A stretch of DNA of 64,000 bases from Fasciola hepatica. Lineage: Eukaryota; Platyhelminthes; Trematoda; Plagiorchiida; Fasciolidae. The notes under the pieces were generated by a model. That model was not told the DNA's origin. It did no database searches and saw only the letters and a program-made list of their open reading frames with translations. The stretch is taken from the NCBI GenBank assembly GCA_948099385.1, contig CANUEZ040000184.1, positions 1 to 64,000 of the forward strand, given 5' to 3'. Below are positions 43,936 to 57,402 of this stretch, one piece after another. The position numbers were made by a program, and so were the translations under genes. The stretch's first letter is position 1; the number at the start of each line of letters is the position of its first letter.

Positions 43936-46479
43936 ATCAGTTTTGTACCACCTGATTTAAGATCTAATCCGTCACGCTCGTTAAAACTGATTGTTGTACA
44001 ATGCGAAGAAAGTAATCCCATCTGTATGCGGCAGAGCGAGGGGGTTGTAAATCACAGCATCTGGACCCTAATCAGAAAAAGAGTCGTGAAACACAGCCAA
44101 CATATACGATTGCATAGATGTGCATAGTAGTATGCGAGGGTACGGGCGTCTTTGGAGGCCTTTTTTAAGTGTTTGCAGTAAGGTGATATGATAGGATAAA
44201 CAATACAGCTGAGACCAAAACGAATCCATTGAGCAGTATGTGGCAAACCAATAACTGTACAATTGATGAATGAAACGTACTTATTGATGTTGCTAATGTG
44301 ATCAAAACTGTGCGTGTCCAGCCTTGGAAGACCAGAGGAAATACCATGCGAAAGAAAGCCCGCAATGCTTTGACACCGCGTTTTGATCTACTAGCTCAGC
44401 CAATCGCTTACATTGGCAAAATGCACGATAGCCCAGTGTACTGGTCTGGCGGAGCATGCACAATTACGGAGAACCGGCTGAGCTTTGTCGTACGTTCGAA
44501 TACCACCGAATTCGGTGAAATGTTCACTCTTTAGTTACCCCCCCCCCCCCCGAAATTCACCCGAGTTTGAGCATCGTAACACGACTCAGGGCACTCAAGA
44601 AAGAGGAAAACCAATTACGGTGAATCGCCAAGTATTATTACAACAAATCATACGTAGTGGAGTATGCATACTACTTGTAGGAACAATCTTTTAGTACGCA
44701 AAGCATCGACCAAAAGGATCGAATTCGGCACTCAAGCTCATCAACCAAAAAGATATGCCTATAGTCACATTCCAAAGAACGACGAAAGTAACTTCCCGGT
44801 TTGCACCATATCATCCAAGTATCAACTTGTGCTCTGTTTTGTGACTAAAACTATATGTGTTCTCTCGTTTGCTTTGCTTGCGGACAATGATAAGATCTGA
44901 CGAATGTTCATACTGCCTCGCTCCTGTGTTGGGATATGAACCAAGCCCGAATTGTTCCACTTGCCCACAAGCCATGATGCTCCTTTCAGTTTTTCATCTT
45001 GAGATTATTGATGCACCTTTTGATGAGTCTTTTACCTTCGAAATCCAGGTGTAAAATAAGTGGATATCCATCTTCGGAGTGTTACAATGACATAACAAGA
45101 GCTCGATGTAACACCGCGTAACTGATAGTGATCTAGAGATACATATCTCTTCTAGATCTGAAGCACGACATTCAAATTATGTCACCGTCGGTCACTTTGG
45201 TGGTAGACAGTATTTCACTGTCATTCAGTTCATTGCCGTGATTGACTCATAGGGACCTGACGTGGGTACATCGGTCCTTTGAGACCGTGGGTTATGTACC
45301 TTCTGATGCACCAGAGCGCAAGCATACGGTACAGAATAAGATAAAAACTGACTGCTAACTAACATAGGTGGGCAAATTAACAACTGACAGCACTTATGAA
45401 CGCCTTTGTGCATGTCTCCGTGTCACGGATGGAAGATTACGGCCAATAATCTGGTGGTTATACGTGAATAAGTGAATGAAAGATCGCTAACTTCAAAATC
45501 GCACATGATCATCAGCCGCAGCATGATTGGTTTTTGACTGGCCACAAAAAAATCGATACAAATGAATAGCCACAAGGTTGTGTGGACTGCCTTGTGTTGT
45601 GTGCGGATGTAAAAAGCCACCACCTTGGGCCAATCTCACTATCGGTCCACCCACTCGCACAGTGCAAGACCGGCATCAGGGGGGATAAGAGACAATAGAC
45701 TGCCATCGATTCTTCCAAACCCGACCCCTCCCGTTCTGATACTTAATGGCTATCCTACCACGGTACATTTCGATCAGGAATAATGTGGCCAACCGGACAA
45801 AATAAAAACGCCCAACTGTGCCCTGTTGTTCAGTAGATACATTTTGCGTGTGCCCAGGCTGAAGAGGAAACCTTGAAAACTATTCGAATATCGATGGTGA
45901 CTCCATTGGGTGCCACATTACTGCTGTCCAGTGTGAAACATGTCTGTGCTATAGAGAAATATTTTAGATATTTCTCGGCTGCTAACCGAAACCACCCCAT
46001 TCTCGAAGTGGTTAGTCACACAGATGCAGACGTACATAGTCGCCAGTGTGTGCTGAGCGGGAGTAATCCGTGTGACTCATTTATATAAATCACGGTTTGA
46101 CTCATCGTCGACTGTCTGTTGTCCTTCAGAATAATGAACAATTTCGCTACACTGTCAGCACAACAATAGAGATCACCAATGTGTAAACTGAACCGGTTGG
46201 TAATTGTGCCGTCAGATGTGACAACCACCGAGGTTTTGATAATATTTTGTTTAACCTCTGTTGCTGGGTGTCCCACCGCGTTCGACTGTAAACCCACTAG
46301 AGTAAACGATGATGTTAGACTGACCGTAACCTTTCGCGATCGGTGTATATGCACATGTGTGTTGTCCAAATTCATGTTGGGTAGCTTATGCTGCGAAGAA
46401 TAATGTACATTTCAAGGGCTCCTTTGTATTGCATTTGGAACAGGTGCATAATTCCGTCACTCCGTATATATGCGTACGG

Positions 46480-46483
<4 letters not shown>
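43936..46483. other. Intergenic stretch with a SINE fragment
   Basis: A 13-bp C run lies at about 44539-44551. At about 45183-45225 the sequence GGTCACTTTGGTGGTAGACA resembles the body of the SINE at 63495-63612, so this is probably a short SINE fragment. Nothing else was recognised. Confidence 0.4.

Positions 46484-46547
<64 letters not shown>
46484..46547. repeat. (TA)n microsatellite
   Basis: Pure 64-bp TA run, the longest of the four in the window. Confidence 0.97.
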
Positions 46548-46549
<2 letters not shown>

Positions 46550-47209
46550 TCTACTCGGAACTCAAGCAGAAGGGGTCTTGTATGCATGTATCATCCCCTC
46601 ACCTGATTGCATGAAGGTAGAACTATCTAATTTTGTATCTACAGTATCTATCAATTAGTGTTGAGGCCCTGGGACAATAATCTTTGTGGTCTGCTTTGAT
46701 GCGGCTAGTAATAATGCTCAAAACTCAGACGATACTCTAGTTTTGCCACCACTGGTCGACCACAACCATGACGGAATAGGAGCCTCTGAGCAAAAAGGAA
46801 ACCATATTTATTTACATTGAAGTAACCCGTATTTTGACTAAAAACACCTTGTTCATGCAAATTAAGATTCATTGGATCTGCCCTCATTCATCAGGACTTA
46901 CCACAGTTTCTTCGTCATAGAGTCCACCAAGTTGATTACGAAATGATTTTCTATCTCATACGGTGTCACATGTCATAAGTTTTGTTACAAGTGGTCAGTG
47001 CTCAGCTAGCCCACTAAATTCTCTTCGATCACCTTTGAATCTGGACTGCTCGGGGTAATTGTATGAACCGGATACTGATGTTGCACATACTCCGACAAGC
47101 ATAAAAGTGAATAATGGACGGAAAAATGGCCTTACACGACCACATTTACAAAAATCTCGTGAAACATGGCATGAGCACTTATCCCGAACAGCTATTGCCT
47201 ACCCAGACG

Positions 47210-47920
47210 GTATAGTTTCATTGAATTCGGTGAGTTTTCTAGTCATAGCGGTAAAAAATTTCCCACTTTGCAAGGTACCTACTATTGAAGTCCACCAATA
47301 AAAGTGTTTTATCACGATTCAAATCAATAATATTGGCTCGTGTGATAACTTGGTATTCGGTAGGATACGTTTACAGATGAATTTCTTGCTGAAAACGGTT
47401 TTTATGACCCATCCACGATTGATCATATACCAAACACTCATGAGAAACAAACCGATCGCAAAAATGATGGGCCCGTGACTTGAATACCATGATGAAATCA
47501 ATACGTGCTTTCCCTTGTTAGGTGTTCAACGCAGCCTTCATACCACTTAATACTGGCCGCATTAAAAAAAATCGCATCTATCTAGTGTCTAGCAGCGAGT
47601 AAGTGTGCCTGAGAATAATCTGGCACTGGATGATGGACAGTGATTTCAAGCACTTTTGTCTGGGCACAGTGCGCACACAGTCGTCGTAGTCATTCAACAT
47701 GCTAAACTTTTTACCTCTGAAGTGTGTATTTGGGGGAGTTTTTCTGTGAGGTATCCGATAATTGGTGCTCCTATCCACGTAAATCACCGGGCAATTTCCG
47801 TCACGTAAGATTCACACTTAGGGGCCTTTGCAATTCCATTTTGGTTTCCTTTACGGATGTGCCCAGAAAATTCAGTTTTATTAAGTGTTTTCATCACTAT
47901 CACGCTAACAATAAAAGCCA
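47210..47920 (+). pseudogene. Gene-like copy A of an unrecognised family (partner at 59.1-59.8 kb)
   Basis: Two blocks match the minus-strand region 59765-59080. Block 1 (47210-47365) encodes FIEFGEF...KVPTIEVHQ and then IQINNIGSCDNLVFG. Block 2 (about 47720-47920) starts after an acceptor-like TTTTTACCTCTGAAG and encodes VSDNWCSYP or, in another frame, PIIGAPIHV and GAFAIPFWFPLR. The gap between blocks is about the same size in both copies (337 and 315 bp), which suggests two exons and one intron. A frame break in block 1 and a stop in block 2 suggest decay. No function is assigned. Confidence 0.5.
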
Positions 47921-48465
47921 TTAAAGAAGCGCGCTCAGATAACTTGGACGCCAAAGCCCACACGGATGCGAATTGGAATTCCCATCTTCGATATTTTTGA
48001 CAATCATCGATAAGAAGCATTCGTAAGCAACATGTAACGTGGAATCTTTTAGTTATGAAAGAATTTCTTCCAATATTATCTTGTAGCCACAATCACCGAA
48101 GATATTCCGGCTCAAATCTTTACTTCTACTGAAGTCTTTAAACCAGGAACCATTCTAAATATAACTCAGGAAAATAACTTTGATCCTATTTAGTATTTTG
48201 ATAATATTTCCCTAACTAAGTAATGCCTAGCCTTCGTTTTTCAGAACACATTATCTTGGTAATCAGAGTCGCATACATTCATCTGCCAGTAGCGCCGTGT
48301 ATAATTAACTTAACAGTGAGCAGACTTTCATTAAATTCTCGTCATCATCCAATGCTGCGATATACCCCGGTTAAATCACAAAACTCGAACTATACACTGA
48401 GGACAATTTTCAATCCACTATACCTGTATGTATGTACATAATTATGCATGTATGTTTGTGTGTAC
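47921..48465. other. Intergenic stretch before the TATG array
   Basis: No gene seen. The last 45 bases are degenerate TATG-like units leading into the pure array. Confidence 0.5.
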
Positions 48466-50326
48466 GTATGTATGTATGTATGTATGTATGTATGTATGTA
48501 TGTATGTATGTATGTATGTATGTATGTATGTATGTATGTATGTATGTATGTATGTATGTATGTATGTGTGTATGTATGTATGTATGTATGTATGTATGTA
48601 TGTATGTATGTATGTATGTATGTATGTATGTATGTATGTATGTATGTATGTATGTATGTATGTATGTATGTATGTATGTATGTATGTATGTATGTATGTA
48701 TGTATGTATGTATGTATGTATGTATGTATGTATGTATGTATGTATGTATGTATGTATGTATGTATGTATGTATGTATGTATGTATGTATGTATGTATGTA
48801 TGTATGTATGTATGTATGTATGTATGTATGTATGTATGTATGTATGTATGTATGTATGTATGTATGTATGTATGTATGTATGTATGTATGTATGTATGTA
48901 TGTATGTATGTATGTATGTATGTATGTATGTATGTATGTATGTATGTATGTATGTATGTGTGTATGTATGTATGTATGTATGTATGTATGTATGTATGTA
49001 TGTATGTATGTATGTATGTATGTATGTATGTATGTATGTATGTATGTATGTATGTATGTATGTATGTATGTATGTATGTATGTATGTATGTATGTATGTA
49101 TGTATGTATGTATGTATGTATGTATGTATGTATGTATGTATGTATGTATGTATGTATGTATGTATGTATGTATGTATGTATGTATGTATGTATGTATGTA
49201 TGTATGTATGTATGTATGTATGTATGTATGTATGTATGTATGTATGTATGTATGTATGTGTGTATGTATGTATGTATGTATGTATGTATGTATGTATGTA
49301 TGTATGTATGTATGTATGTATGTATGTATGTATGTATGTATGTATGTATGTATGTATGTATGTATGTATGTATGTATGTATGTATGTATGTATGTATGTA
49401 TGTATGTATGTATGTATGTATGTATGTATGTATGTATGTATGTATGTATGTATGTATGTATGTATGTATGTATGTATGTATGTATGTATGTATGTATGTA
49501 TGTATGTATGTATGTATGTATGTATGTATGTATGTATGTATGTATGTATGTATGTATGTATGTATGTATGTATGTATGTATGTATGTATGTATGTATGTA
49601 TGTATGTATGTATGTATGTATGTATGTATGTATGTATGTGTGTATGTATGTATGTATGTATGTATGTATGTATGTATGTATGTATGTATGTATGTATGTA
49701 TGTATGTATGTATGTATGTATGTATGTATGTATGTATGTATGTATGTATGTATGTATGTATGTATGTATGTATGTATGTATGTATGTATGTATGTATGTA
49801 TGTATGTATGTATGTATGTATGTATGTATGTATGTATGTATGTATGTATGTATGTATGTATGTATGTATGTATGTATGTATGTATGTATGTATGTATGTA
49901 TGTATGTATGTATGTATGTATGTATGTATGTATGTATGTATGTATGTATGTATGTATGTATGTATGTATGTATGTATGTATGTATGTATGTATGTATGTA
50001 TGTATGTATGTATGTATGTATGTATGTATGTATGTATGTATGTATGTATGTATGTATGTATGTATGTATGTATGTATGTATGTATGTATGTATGTATGTA
50101 TGTATGTATGTATGTATGTATGTATGTATGTATGTATGTATGTATGTATGTATGTATGTATGTATGTATGTATGTATGTATGTATGTATGTATGTATGTA
50201 TGTATGTATGTATGTATGTATGTATGTATGTATGTATGTATGTATGTATGTATGTATGTATGTATGTATGTATGTATGTATGTATGTATGTATGTATGTA
50301 TGTATGTATGTATGTATGTATGTATG

Positions 50327-50356
<30 letters not shown>
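48466..50356. repeat. (TATG)n tetranucleotide array, ~473 units
   Basis: 1891 bp in a single register, broken only by four A-to-G changes at 48568, 48960, 49260 and 49640, each at the same position of the unit. The long frames through it on both strands (MYVC and IHTY repeats, up to 678 codons) are repeat artefacts. Confidence 0.98.
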
Positions 50357-50357
<1 letters not shown>

Positions 50358-50892
50358 GTAAGTGTGCATGTATGAGTGTATCCGTGCTTATGCGAACCCC
50401 TTTTTGAGCAAAAGGAACGGTAGAAGCTCCTGGCTATGCACTGCAATATCCTGGTTGAATATGGGAACCCAGATATACGTGGATATTTGTACGAGTTTCC
50501 ACATAATTATTATAAGAGTTAGTCACGATCTTGAACACTCCATTTCCACGCCCCACCCCTCGCAACATGGAAATGTCGAATTTTTCCACTGTATTATATT
50601 TGTAACACATACATCATTGAAAAACAAACGTCTCTAAAAGGTGACCAAAATATTCAGCTCCAGAATACCCACCGCATGACCCATTGCGAGTTCTTTTGTC
50701 GAAAAGTTTATTTCCTTTGTTTTACCACTTTTCTCTTTGTGACATCTAGCTGGTGGTTAAAAATGAACATGAACTTATGCTATTCTATTTTTATCAATAC
50801 AGAGCACAGAATACTATCTGTTTTCGAAAGCGCGGAACATGTTTTACCTCGGAGTGAATACCGCCGAAGAAGATCTAAATTTTCCAGGATCC

Positions 50893-51010
50893 TGGCTCCG
50901 ATGGTCAAACGGTCAGCGCCGTGAGCGTTCAACTCTGATCTCCGGAGTTTGAATCATGCCACCACCGACGAATTCCCCTCCTTTCGGGAGGAGTGATTGC
51001 GACCAAGTTC
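50893..51010 (+). repeat. tRNA-derived SINE
   Basis: A box GATGGTCAAACGGTCAGC, followed about 30 nt later by a B-box-like GGAGTTTGAATC, then a body with a short hairpin-like CCCCTCCTTTCGGGAGGAG. The boxes have tRNA-like spacing. Confidence 0.6.
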
Positions 51011-51019
51011 CATAAATGT

Positions 51020-51263
51020 CTCATTTCGTTATATAATAAATAACGAGAGTATTAGATGATAATGATAAGTTCAGTCGCCTTAGCGAAAGACGGAATCCAT
51101 ATATGGATAGTCTGATCAGCGGTACAAAAATGTTTGAAAAGCGCCTCGCATCTTCACAGTGTAAAATACAATTGCAAGGCTCGACTGGCTCTGCACTAAA
51201 CATTACCTTCATGCCCATTAGGCATCCACCAAAGTAGGTTAGTTTTTCACCTATCAGGTACAT
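51020..51263 (-). pseudogene. Possible non-LTR retrotransposon RT C-terminal remnant
   Basis: Minus-strand frame with EKLTYFGGCL, then FSNIF and IRLSIYGF. These resemble the F.YLGS.....AF.NL..LW...IRLS.KGRV segment after the RT core of RTE/CR1-type elements. The match is partial and would need frameshifts, so this is tentative. Confidence 0.35.
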
Positions 51264-52341
51264 CTTACTACAACATCAGTTTCCAAATGGTCCGACGCCA
51301 TGTACACGAAACGGGATCGTGGCTCTCACAAATATATGGCACCCTAAGGCTTTCGAAATGGCATCCTTTTCTCCAGACAAGTTCAAGGACGCGTTGCGTT
51401 AGTTGGAGCAGTCCTCCCATCCAGTGGAACAGAGGTGAAGATAATTGGGATCTGAGCATCCCTATCTTGGTAGCCCTACTCAAATATGGTAGGAATACTG
51501 CATCAGTTATGTTGACATTAGGTGCAGGTTTGTAAGGACCTTAGGTTACGTTGTATGTCTGACGCATACCCGCAGATGGACCGCTTCAGGATACTTCGTT
51601 CTCCGAGGTAGGTGGTTGTAGGAGTATAAGTCGAGTCTAACAGATCACAATATGGGGGAAAGTAACTTGGTCGTGAAAGACAGGTTGAGCTTCCCGATTG
51701 GATTCTACAGGACCCGTCTACCAAATGACGGCAGCATGTGTTCGGCAATCCGACCAAATGCCGATTTTGCTGCGGAGCTTCCATTTGAGCCTCTTCTTCG
51801 GCTAGGTGATTTCCAGTTTCTCCTTTCGTAGCGGTGTTTGTACCGTCTATGCTTTGGTCTGTTTCAATTCCGAATGGATGTGACTGCGAATTAGTAACCA
51901 AGACTCAAGTTCTGAAGTGTGGTGGTATGACGAAATGAAATGAATGTGAGCGGGTATTAAATAATTAAACCTGCAACCAAGGCTTTCAGTTGGGGTTTTC
52001 AGAATAAGGTAGTTAGAAGAATATGCATGTACCAAGGTATACAAAAATTTGTGTCAAACCTTCGTGGGTTGGACCAATTTTGTGACCTGAGGTGTTTCGC
52101 AATCGAAGAAGATAGGGACTTCACGTCTATCGGTGGGGTTACATCATCATCAATTTTTCAACATTTGGGTATGTGTTTTTAATACTCGCTAAGTTAAGCT
52201 ACACTTCTTTATAACAGTATATGCATCATAATTGCAGCGAATTGATAGATAACATGTAAGACCTTAGAATCATCAAAAGACCTTGATGAGTGACTTTTCA
52301 AACTTAACTCTTTGGTCATCTGTAACGAAGGCAACTGCATA
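51264..52341. other. Intergenic stretch, no gene seen
   Basis: Minus-strand frames at 51268-51483 and 51518-51901 are unrecognised. No splice support. Confidence 0.4.
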
Positions 52342-52342
52342 G

Positions 52343-52365
52343 CTCTCTCTCTCTCTCTCTCTCTC

Positions 52366-52392
<27 letters not shown>
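52343..52392. repeat. Compound (CT)n(GT)n microsatellite
   Basis: About 23 bp of CT followed directly by about 27 bp of GT. Confidence 0.95.
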
Positions 52393-52397
<5 letters not shown>

Positions 52398-52474
52398 GTG
52401 TGCCTGATGGCTGATTCAGGATTTCCATTTATTTGATTAGCCAAATGATCACCTTGGAATGTCATGTTAATAGT

Positions 52475-52975
52475 TTAGTGAGCAGGTTGTTGGCAACCGT
52501 ATTGGTGTTCGAATAACGTAAGTGTAGGATCCTGTTGATGCATTTGATGACACTGAGGCTCACGGATTTTCCTTCTATTTGTGTTTTGTAGATTGACCAC
52601 GCAGGAACACCGATCCTTGCATACCACGTGCTGACGACCCGGCCAGTGGGACCGAGTCAATTGAGTGATTTTGAGGCGCAATGGCCTATAATGATTCTAT
52701 GAAATGGCCTGTCCGATGAGTGATCCCGATGAACCAAATACCCCGCGGTTTGTGTGCGATGAGGGAGTATATGACACTGCGGACAGAATTCTTTCGTTGG
52801 AGGAAAAGGTAGTGGGCATGTTGTTGGTAGCCACTTCGGTTTTCGATTAACGTAGGTGTGAGTTCCCAATGAACCACTTGCTGAGCCTTGAGCTCATGAA
52901 GTTTTCTTCTCTTTGTGTTTTGCAGGTCGAACACAAGTACCTTCCGCTGACGAACACTGGTCCATTCATCATGCA
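52475..52975 (-). repeat. Diverged tandem duplication, unit ~325 bp
   Basis: The blocks 52480-52640 and 52806-52965 are similar in the same orientation. Shared stretches include GTTGTTGG.A.CC and TTC..TT.GTGTTTTG.AG. Minus-strand frames give parallel peptides, LQNTNRRKIRE and LQNTKRRKLHE, followed by YGCQQPAH and SGYQQHAH. The conserved reading suggests an old coding duplication, perhaps from a transposable element, but I do not recognise the family. Confidence 0.55.
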
Positions 52976-55966
52976 ATGGAAGCTTGCTTCTTTTTGACCT
53001 CCCTGTGTTTTTCTTACTGCATCATGTACAAATTTTCATGTTTTTAGTTGGAAATCAACAAGAGTAAACGAAATCTCGCGGACCATTCCTGCCTTTTGTT
53101 CCAGCGAATCGCGGAAACGGGACCCAGTGCCTTACACACTTTTCTCTTTCTTTGCTCGCCCTTCTTTTTTCACGACAGTAACCACAAAATATAATCAGTG
53201 GAGAAGAAGATCATTCACAGAATGGACAGTTTATTGATTCTGTGATTGAAAAGAGAAAGGCTTTAGGAAGATGGAATATCGCATTCTAGAGTGTCCCATT
53301 TCGTGCACAGAACCTGTTTCAAACGACAATAGAAATGATACGGAAAAGGATTCCAGTAGTATACATAATCTGTGTTATAGTTCAACCCGTGATTGAGGTC
53401 ATAATATGCTCGCAAAACTGACTGCATAGCTCGCTGACAGTTTCCGTAATGGCCGGGTTTCTCAAAACACAATCAGAGGACACGTGAACAAAATACGGAA
53501 ATTTTATAAGCAGGAAGTATGTACAGGAAAATACATGTAAGAACTTAATAATTCATGAGCAATCTGATTGACAGACAAACTTTCCAAACGCTGTCACATG
53601 ATGTAGGGGTGGATCACGCTCCTGAGACATGCGAACTGTGATAATCGATACCTAGGGTGGCAATCGGAAGAGTCATGTGCACGTAGTATTTGGTTGTGAA
53701 TGAAAATGTATGCATGACGATTGGGGTGTACACGTGAACAGTGATTAGCCTAAATGAGATTTCTCTTGTTGCCTGTGAGTGGGGCACAAAAGTACCACAG
53801 ATTCTTTCATTCCGTATAATCTTGATGAAATTGGAAAGAAGACTAGAAACCGTGACACAAGGACTTGGAGAGTTTTATCACAAGAAACTTCAACAATTCC
53901 GACGCACAACAGTTCACCAGAAACGACTGGTGGGGAATAGGACCCGATTGAGAAGAAAGCAGTTTTTCAGTTCAGTTCAATTCGGTTGTTTTGTTCGATA
54001 GTAATCTTTCATTTGAATATCTTGATTTAGATTGAAACGTTGCAAAGTTGCCTTTTGTCCAAACTGAAGTAAATCAAATTAGAGGGAGTCAGTGTCTTGT
54101 GAGATTTCTAAGTGACGTTCGACCGGAGTGCTACTTTGAATTACACTGGCAATTTGACGTTCACAGGTAGAAGTAGTAGGGTTTATCAAATTTTCCATGG
54201 ACCTATGTTTTGTCAGTTCAAGAATGCGCTTCAGCCGTGTAATTGGCGTCAGAAGATTGGAAGGTGTGGTAAGTTTGTTTCCAAAACGTCCATCCGACGA
54301 CTCTCCGTGATGAAACAGTGTGGCGCAGAGCTGATCAGCCAGCATTGTACAGATGCATCCTCCCTTGGATGTCACTGTCTTGGTGCGAGTGAGAACATGA
54401 TCCATGGTAGCTCGACGCAGCCCATTATGTTGAGTCAGGAAAGAGCAAGGGTTCGAACTGGTGTATGAAATATGCAGGCACGTCCACTTGACCTAATTGG
54501 CTGCAGTCAACCGAGGTACACAACTGGACGGCGAGACTAGCTTGGTGGAGTGGCTTGTTTTGGTGTACACATTATTCATGAGGAAAATAGATCTTCGGAT
54601 CAGAGTCAAGTAAAGTCACACGAAATGGAAAATACTCCTATGTTTGACAATTTTTCGAAGGTGGTATCGAAATATCAAGAATTGGAGGTGTTTGCACAGA
54701 AGGATATCATCAAAGTACATGAAGGTGGAAGCGGAGACCAGTAGTATAAGTGGAGTACTAAGTAAAGAAGTTTGGATAAAATTTTGCCTAAGTTATTGCA
54801 CTATGTCCATTCGGCAAATTATTTTGACAGCCAGGTAAAAAGCTAATATGAACATCCGAAAGATTCAGGTATAAAAAAATAACCCAGACGAATGCGGTAA
54901 ATGAAAAGCCAAAAGAGTTTCGGACAGAAAATCATGTCGGTCTGATGTTATTGATTTAAATAACTGAAATTCAATTCAAGCGTTTGCATGCAAAAAACTA
55001 GGACATATAGCGATGTAACCATTCGATTCACAGACATCGACAGCTGCACTGGAATCGGAAAACCGTATTCTGATTGTGACAGAGTACAGTGAGTACAGAT
55101 ACGTATGATTGATCCGTAAAGGGCAAGGTCAACAGATGTCGGTTTGGAGAAACAATTAACAACCATTCAGAAAGAAAATCAATGTACACACACTGTCGGG
55201 ATGAGCGGAGTTCTGCTTAAAGACCAGTGGATGTCTTATCGATCGAATGCGTAGGTGCGGCATCTAACATCATTTATGTTCTAAACGAAAAAATGATCTG
55301 AACCTGCAACGAGAGGGTGACACCGTTTTCCGAGATGAACGTGGCGTTTCCGGCATTTTTGAAATGTAGCGGAGGATTTACTGCGGCTCTTAAACTTGAA
55401 TTTCAGTAGAAAAATCCCGAACGCTATATATATAAAGGTTACGTGGGGAAATAATGAGTGGGAAATATAAGTGTATTTTAAGGACCCCATTTTTTCGTCT
55501 GAGTGAGTGACTCCTCGACGAATGTTTGGGGGATGAATTTGACAAGTAGGAGATATGAATTACTTAAGAATTGATTCATTATACCGTATCTGCGTTCAGT
55601 GCACTGACGTACATAAAACAATTACGATTCAAGTTGAATGACATAATGTTGGTTCGTCTATGACTCATAATCGTTCACTGCGGTTCCAATCCCAAGAGGC
55701 TTGCCCGCTGTTACTCTATATTGAGTAATAATTCTTAACTTTTGAGCAGTTCCAGTAGAAAATCTGAAATGAACTCTCAAAACGGGCCTCATAGGTGGAA
55801 CGCAGCGGAATATTCACCCTTGTTCCTGCACATCGTTGTCCATTTAACAAACGTGGCTTTCGACGCGGTCCTCTTTCGAGGTCATTAGTGAGAATATTCA
55901 GTTTAGCAAGTTTCGTGCTGATCTACTGGCTGGCTGAGAATGGTGGGACATGGCTGAGAAAAGGAA

Positions 55967-55984
55967 GGGGGGGGGGGGGGGGGG
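55967..55984. repeat. Poly-G run (18 G)
   Basis: Uninterrupted G homopolymer on the plus strand. Its length may be affected by sequencing. Confidence 0.9.
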
Positions 55985-56684
55985 TTGGGATTCGGCAGAT
56001 ATGCCCTGTAGATGATGGTTTTTAAGAAACAGCATGTAGTAGCTGTACAGTGATTCAGCGATGTAAGCTGATCCTTCGTACCGCCTGATGGGTCGTTTCA
56101 CAGATTGTTGTCCTCTCGAGCAAAACGGGAGCTGAGCACGACCTGTAAATGCCTTGCTTAAGATGTATACGAAAGAGAGTAGCCTAAATTGGCTTTGTGC
56201 TGGACAATGTCAGTGACAGACAATTTGATTGGATGGGTGTAGGTCGACTGCGTGATAGTACCGTAGGCCAACTTTTCTAGCAGACAATAATATCCCTTTC
56301 ACAAAGTTTGAATTTGGGATAACCATTGGGGAAAAAGGAAAAGTTTAACCAGTGATAGACAGACAAACTGAAGTTTAAAGTGCAATGATCTTTTCTTACT
56401 TAATCGCAGAAATTTACACAACAGGGAAGTATAGTGGATGGCACTTAGAGCTTGCCAGAGAACATGAATCAATTTGACGCTTTTCCCAAATGCAACGATT
56501 CGTTTCCCACAGTTTTAAACAATTTACCCCCAGCCCATAACTCAACTGGATTATGCATACCTTGAATGTGGTCATATTTTGTTCTGTCCTGCGGGTGGAC
56601 TTGGAGTTGTGACTCATGGCCACAAAGCATAGACAGTTATTGCAGAAATAAAATTTCCGGTTTATTGCCTTTCCAGTTATACCG

Positions 56685-56735
56685 CACACACATACACATA
56701 CACATACACATACACATACATACATACATACATTC
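56685..56735. repeat. (CACATA)n / (CATA)n repeat
   Basis: Four to five CACATA-like units followed by CATA units on the plus strand. Confidence 0.9.
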
Positions 56736-57402
56736 ACATGCACAGGATGTATCTTCAACACGAAAAGCAATTACTCCACGTCACATTTATACAAGGCCGA
56801 GTACGAAAAATCGTGTTGTTTATTGTAGTTCAGTGGAATAGCTTCCGGGGCTGGATGTTCAATGTGGTCCGATGTATTTTCTTATCGTCTCACAAACAGT
56901 TATGTTTGCTTGTTTCGTTAGGGTAAGACATTTACGCGGATACCTCAAATAACAAGTGAAAAAGAAATAATCAAATATTGGGGAAATTGTGCAGTTCTTC
57001 GAAGGAATTCTGATCGAGCAATGGGAAATAATATCCTGCTATTTATTCTACTGTTAGTCGCGTTATTGACAGTTCAGAAAGTATGCCAGTAATGGTAGTA
57101 GTAGTGGCGTGATAGGTATTGTGGTACTACTTACTAAGTAAGCAGTCCATTGCTTGAAGATAGTTATGAGCCACAGGGCAAAAATGAACGCGAATACGTC
57201 ACATGGACTGAACGCTGTGAGACAGAGAAACTCATACAAATCAGCCGAATAGAGATTGGCTTAAAGTAGACCGAATATCTGCGATACAAATGAACAGTTT
57301 GTTTAGGTTGAATGAAATTGGTGTTGTTCATATGTTTGGTCTATAACAAGCTGACTATTGCTGGACTCGTCTTCTGAATTAGGTAACTCGCTGCAGTGAC
57401 CA

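Larger units (their letters stand above)
52976..57402. other. Long intergenic stretch, no gene seen
   Basis: No recognisable gene. It contains an 18-base G run (55967-55984), a CACATA/CATA repeat at about 56685-56735, and scattered unrecognised frames (for example 54112-54468 plus). Confidence 0.45.

Noticed and set aside
48390..50446. Five open frames of 637-678 codons on both strands through the TATG array
   Set aside because: They are pure tetranucleotide translations (MYVC and IHTY repeats) with no non-repeat domain.
55967..55984. Poly-G run as a G-quadruplex regulatory element
   Set aside because: A bare homopolymer far from any supported gene; its length may also be a sequencing artefact.
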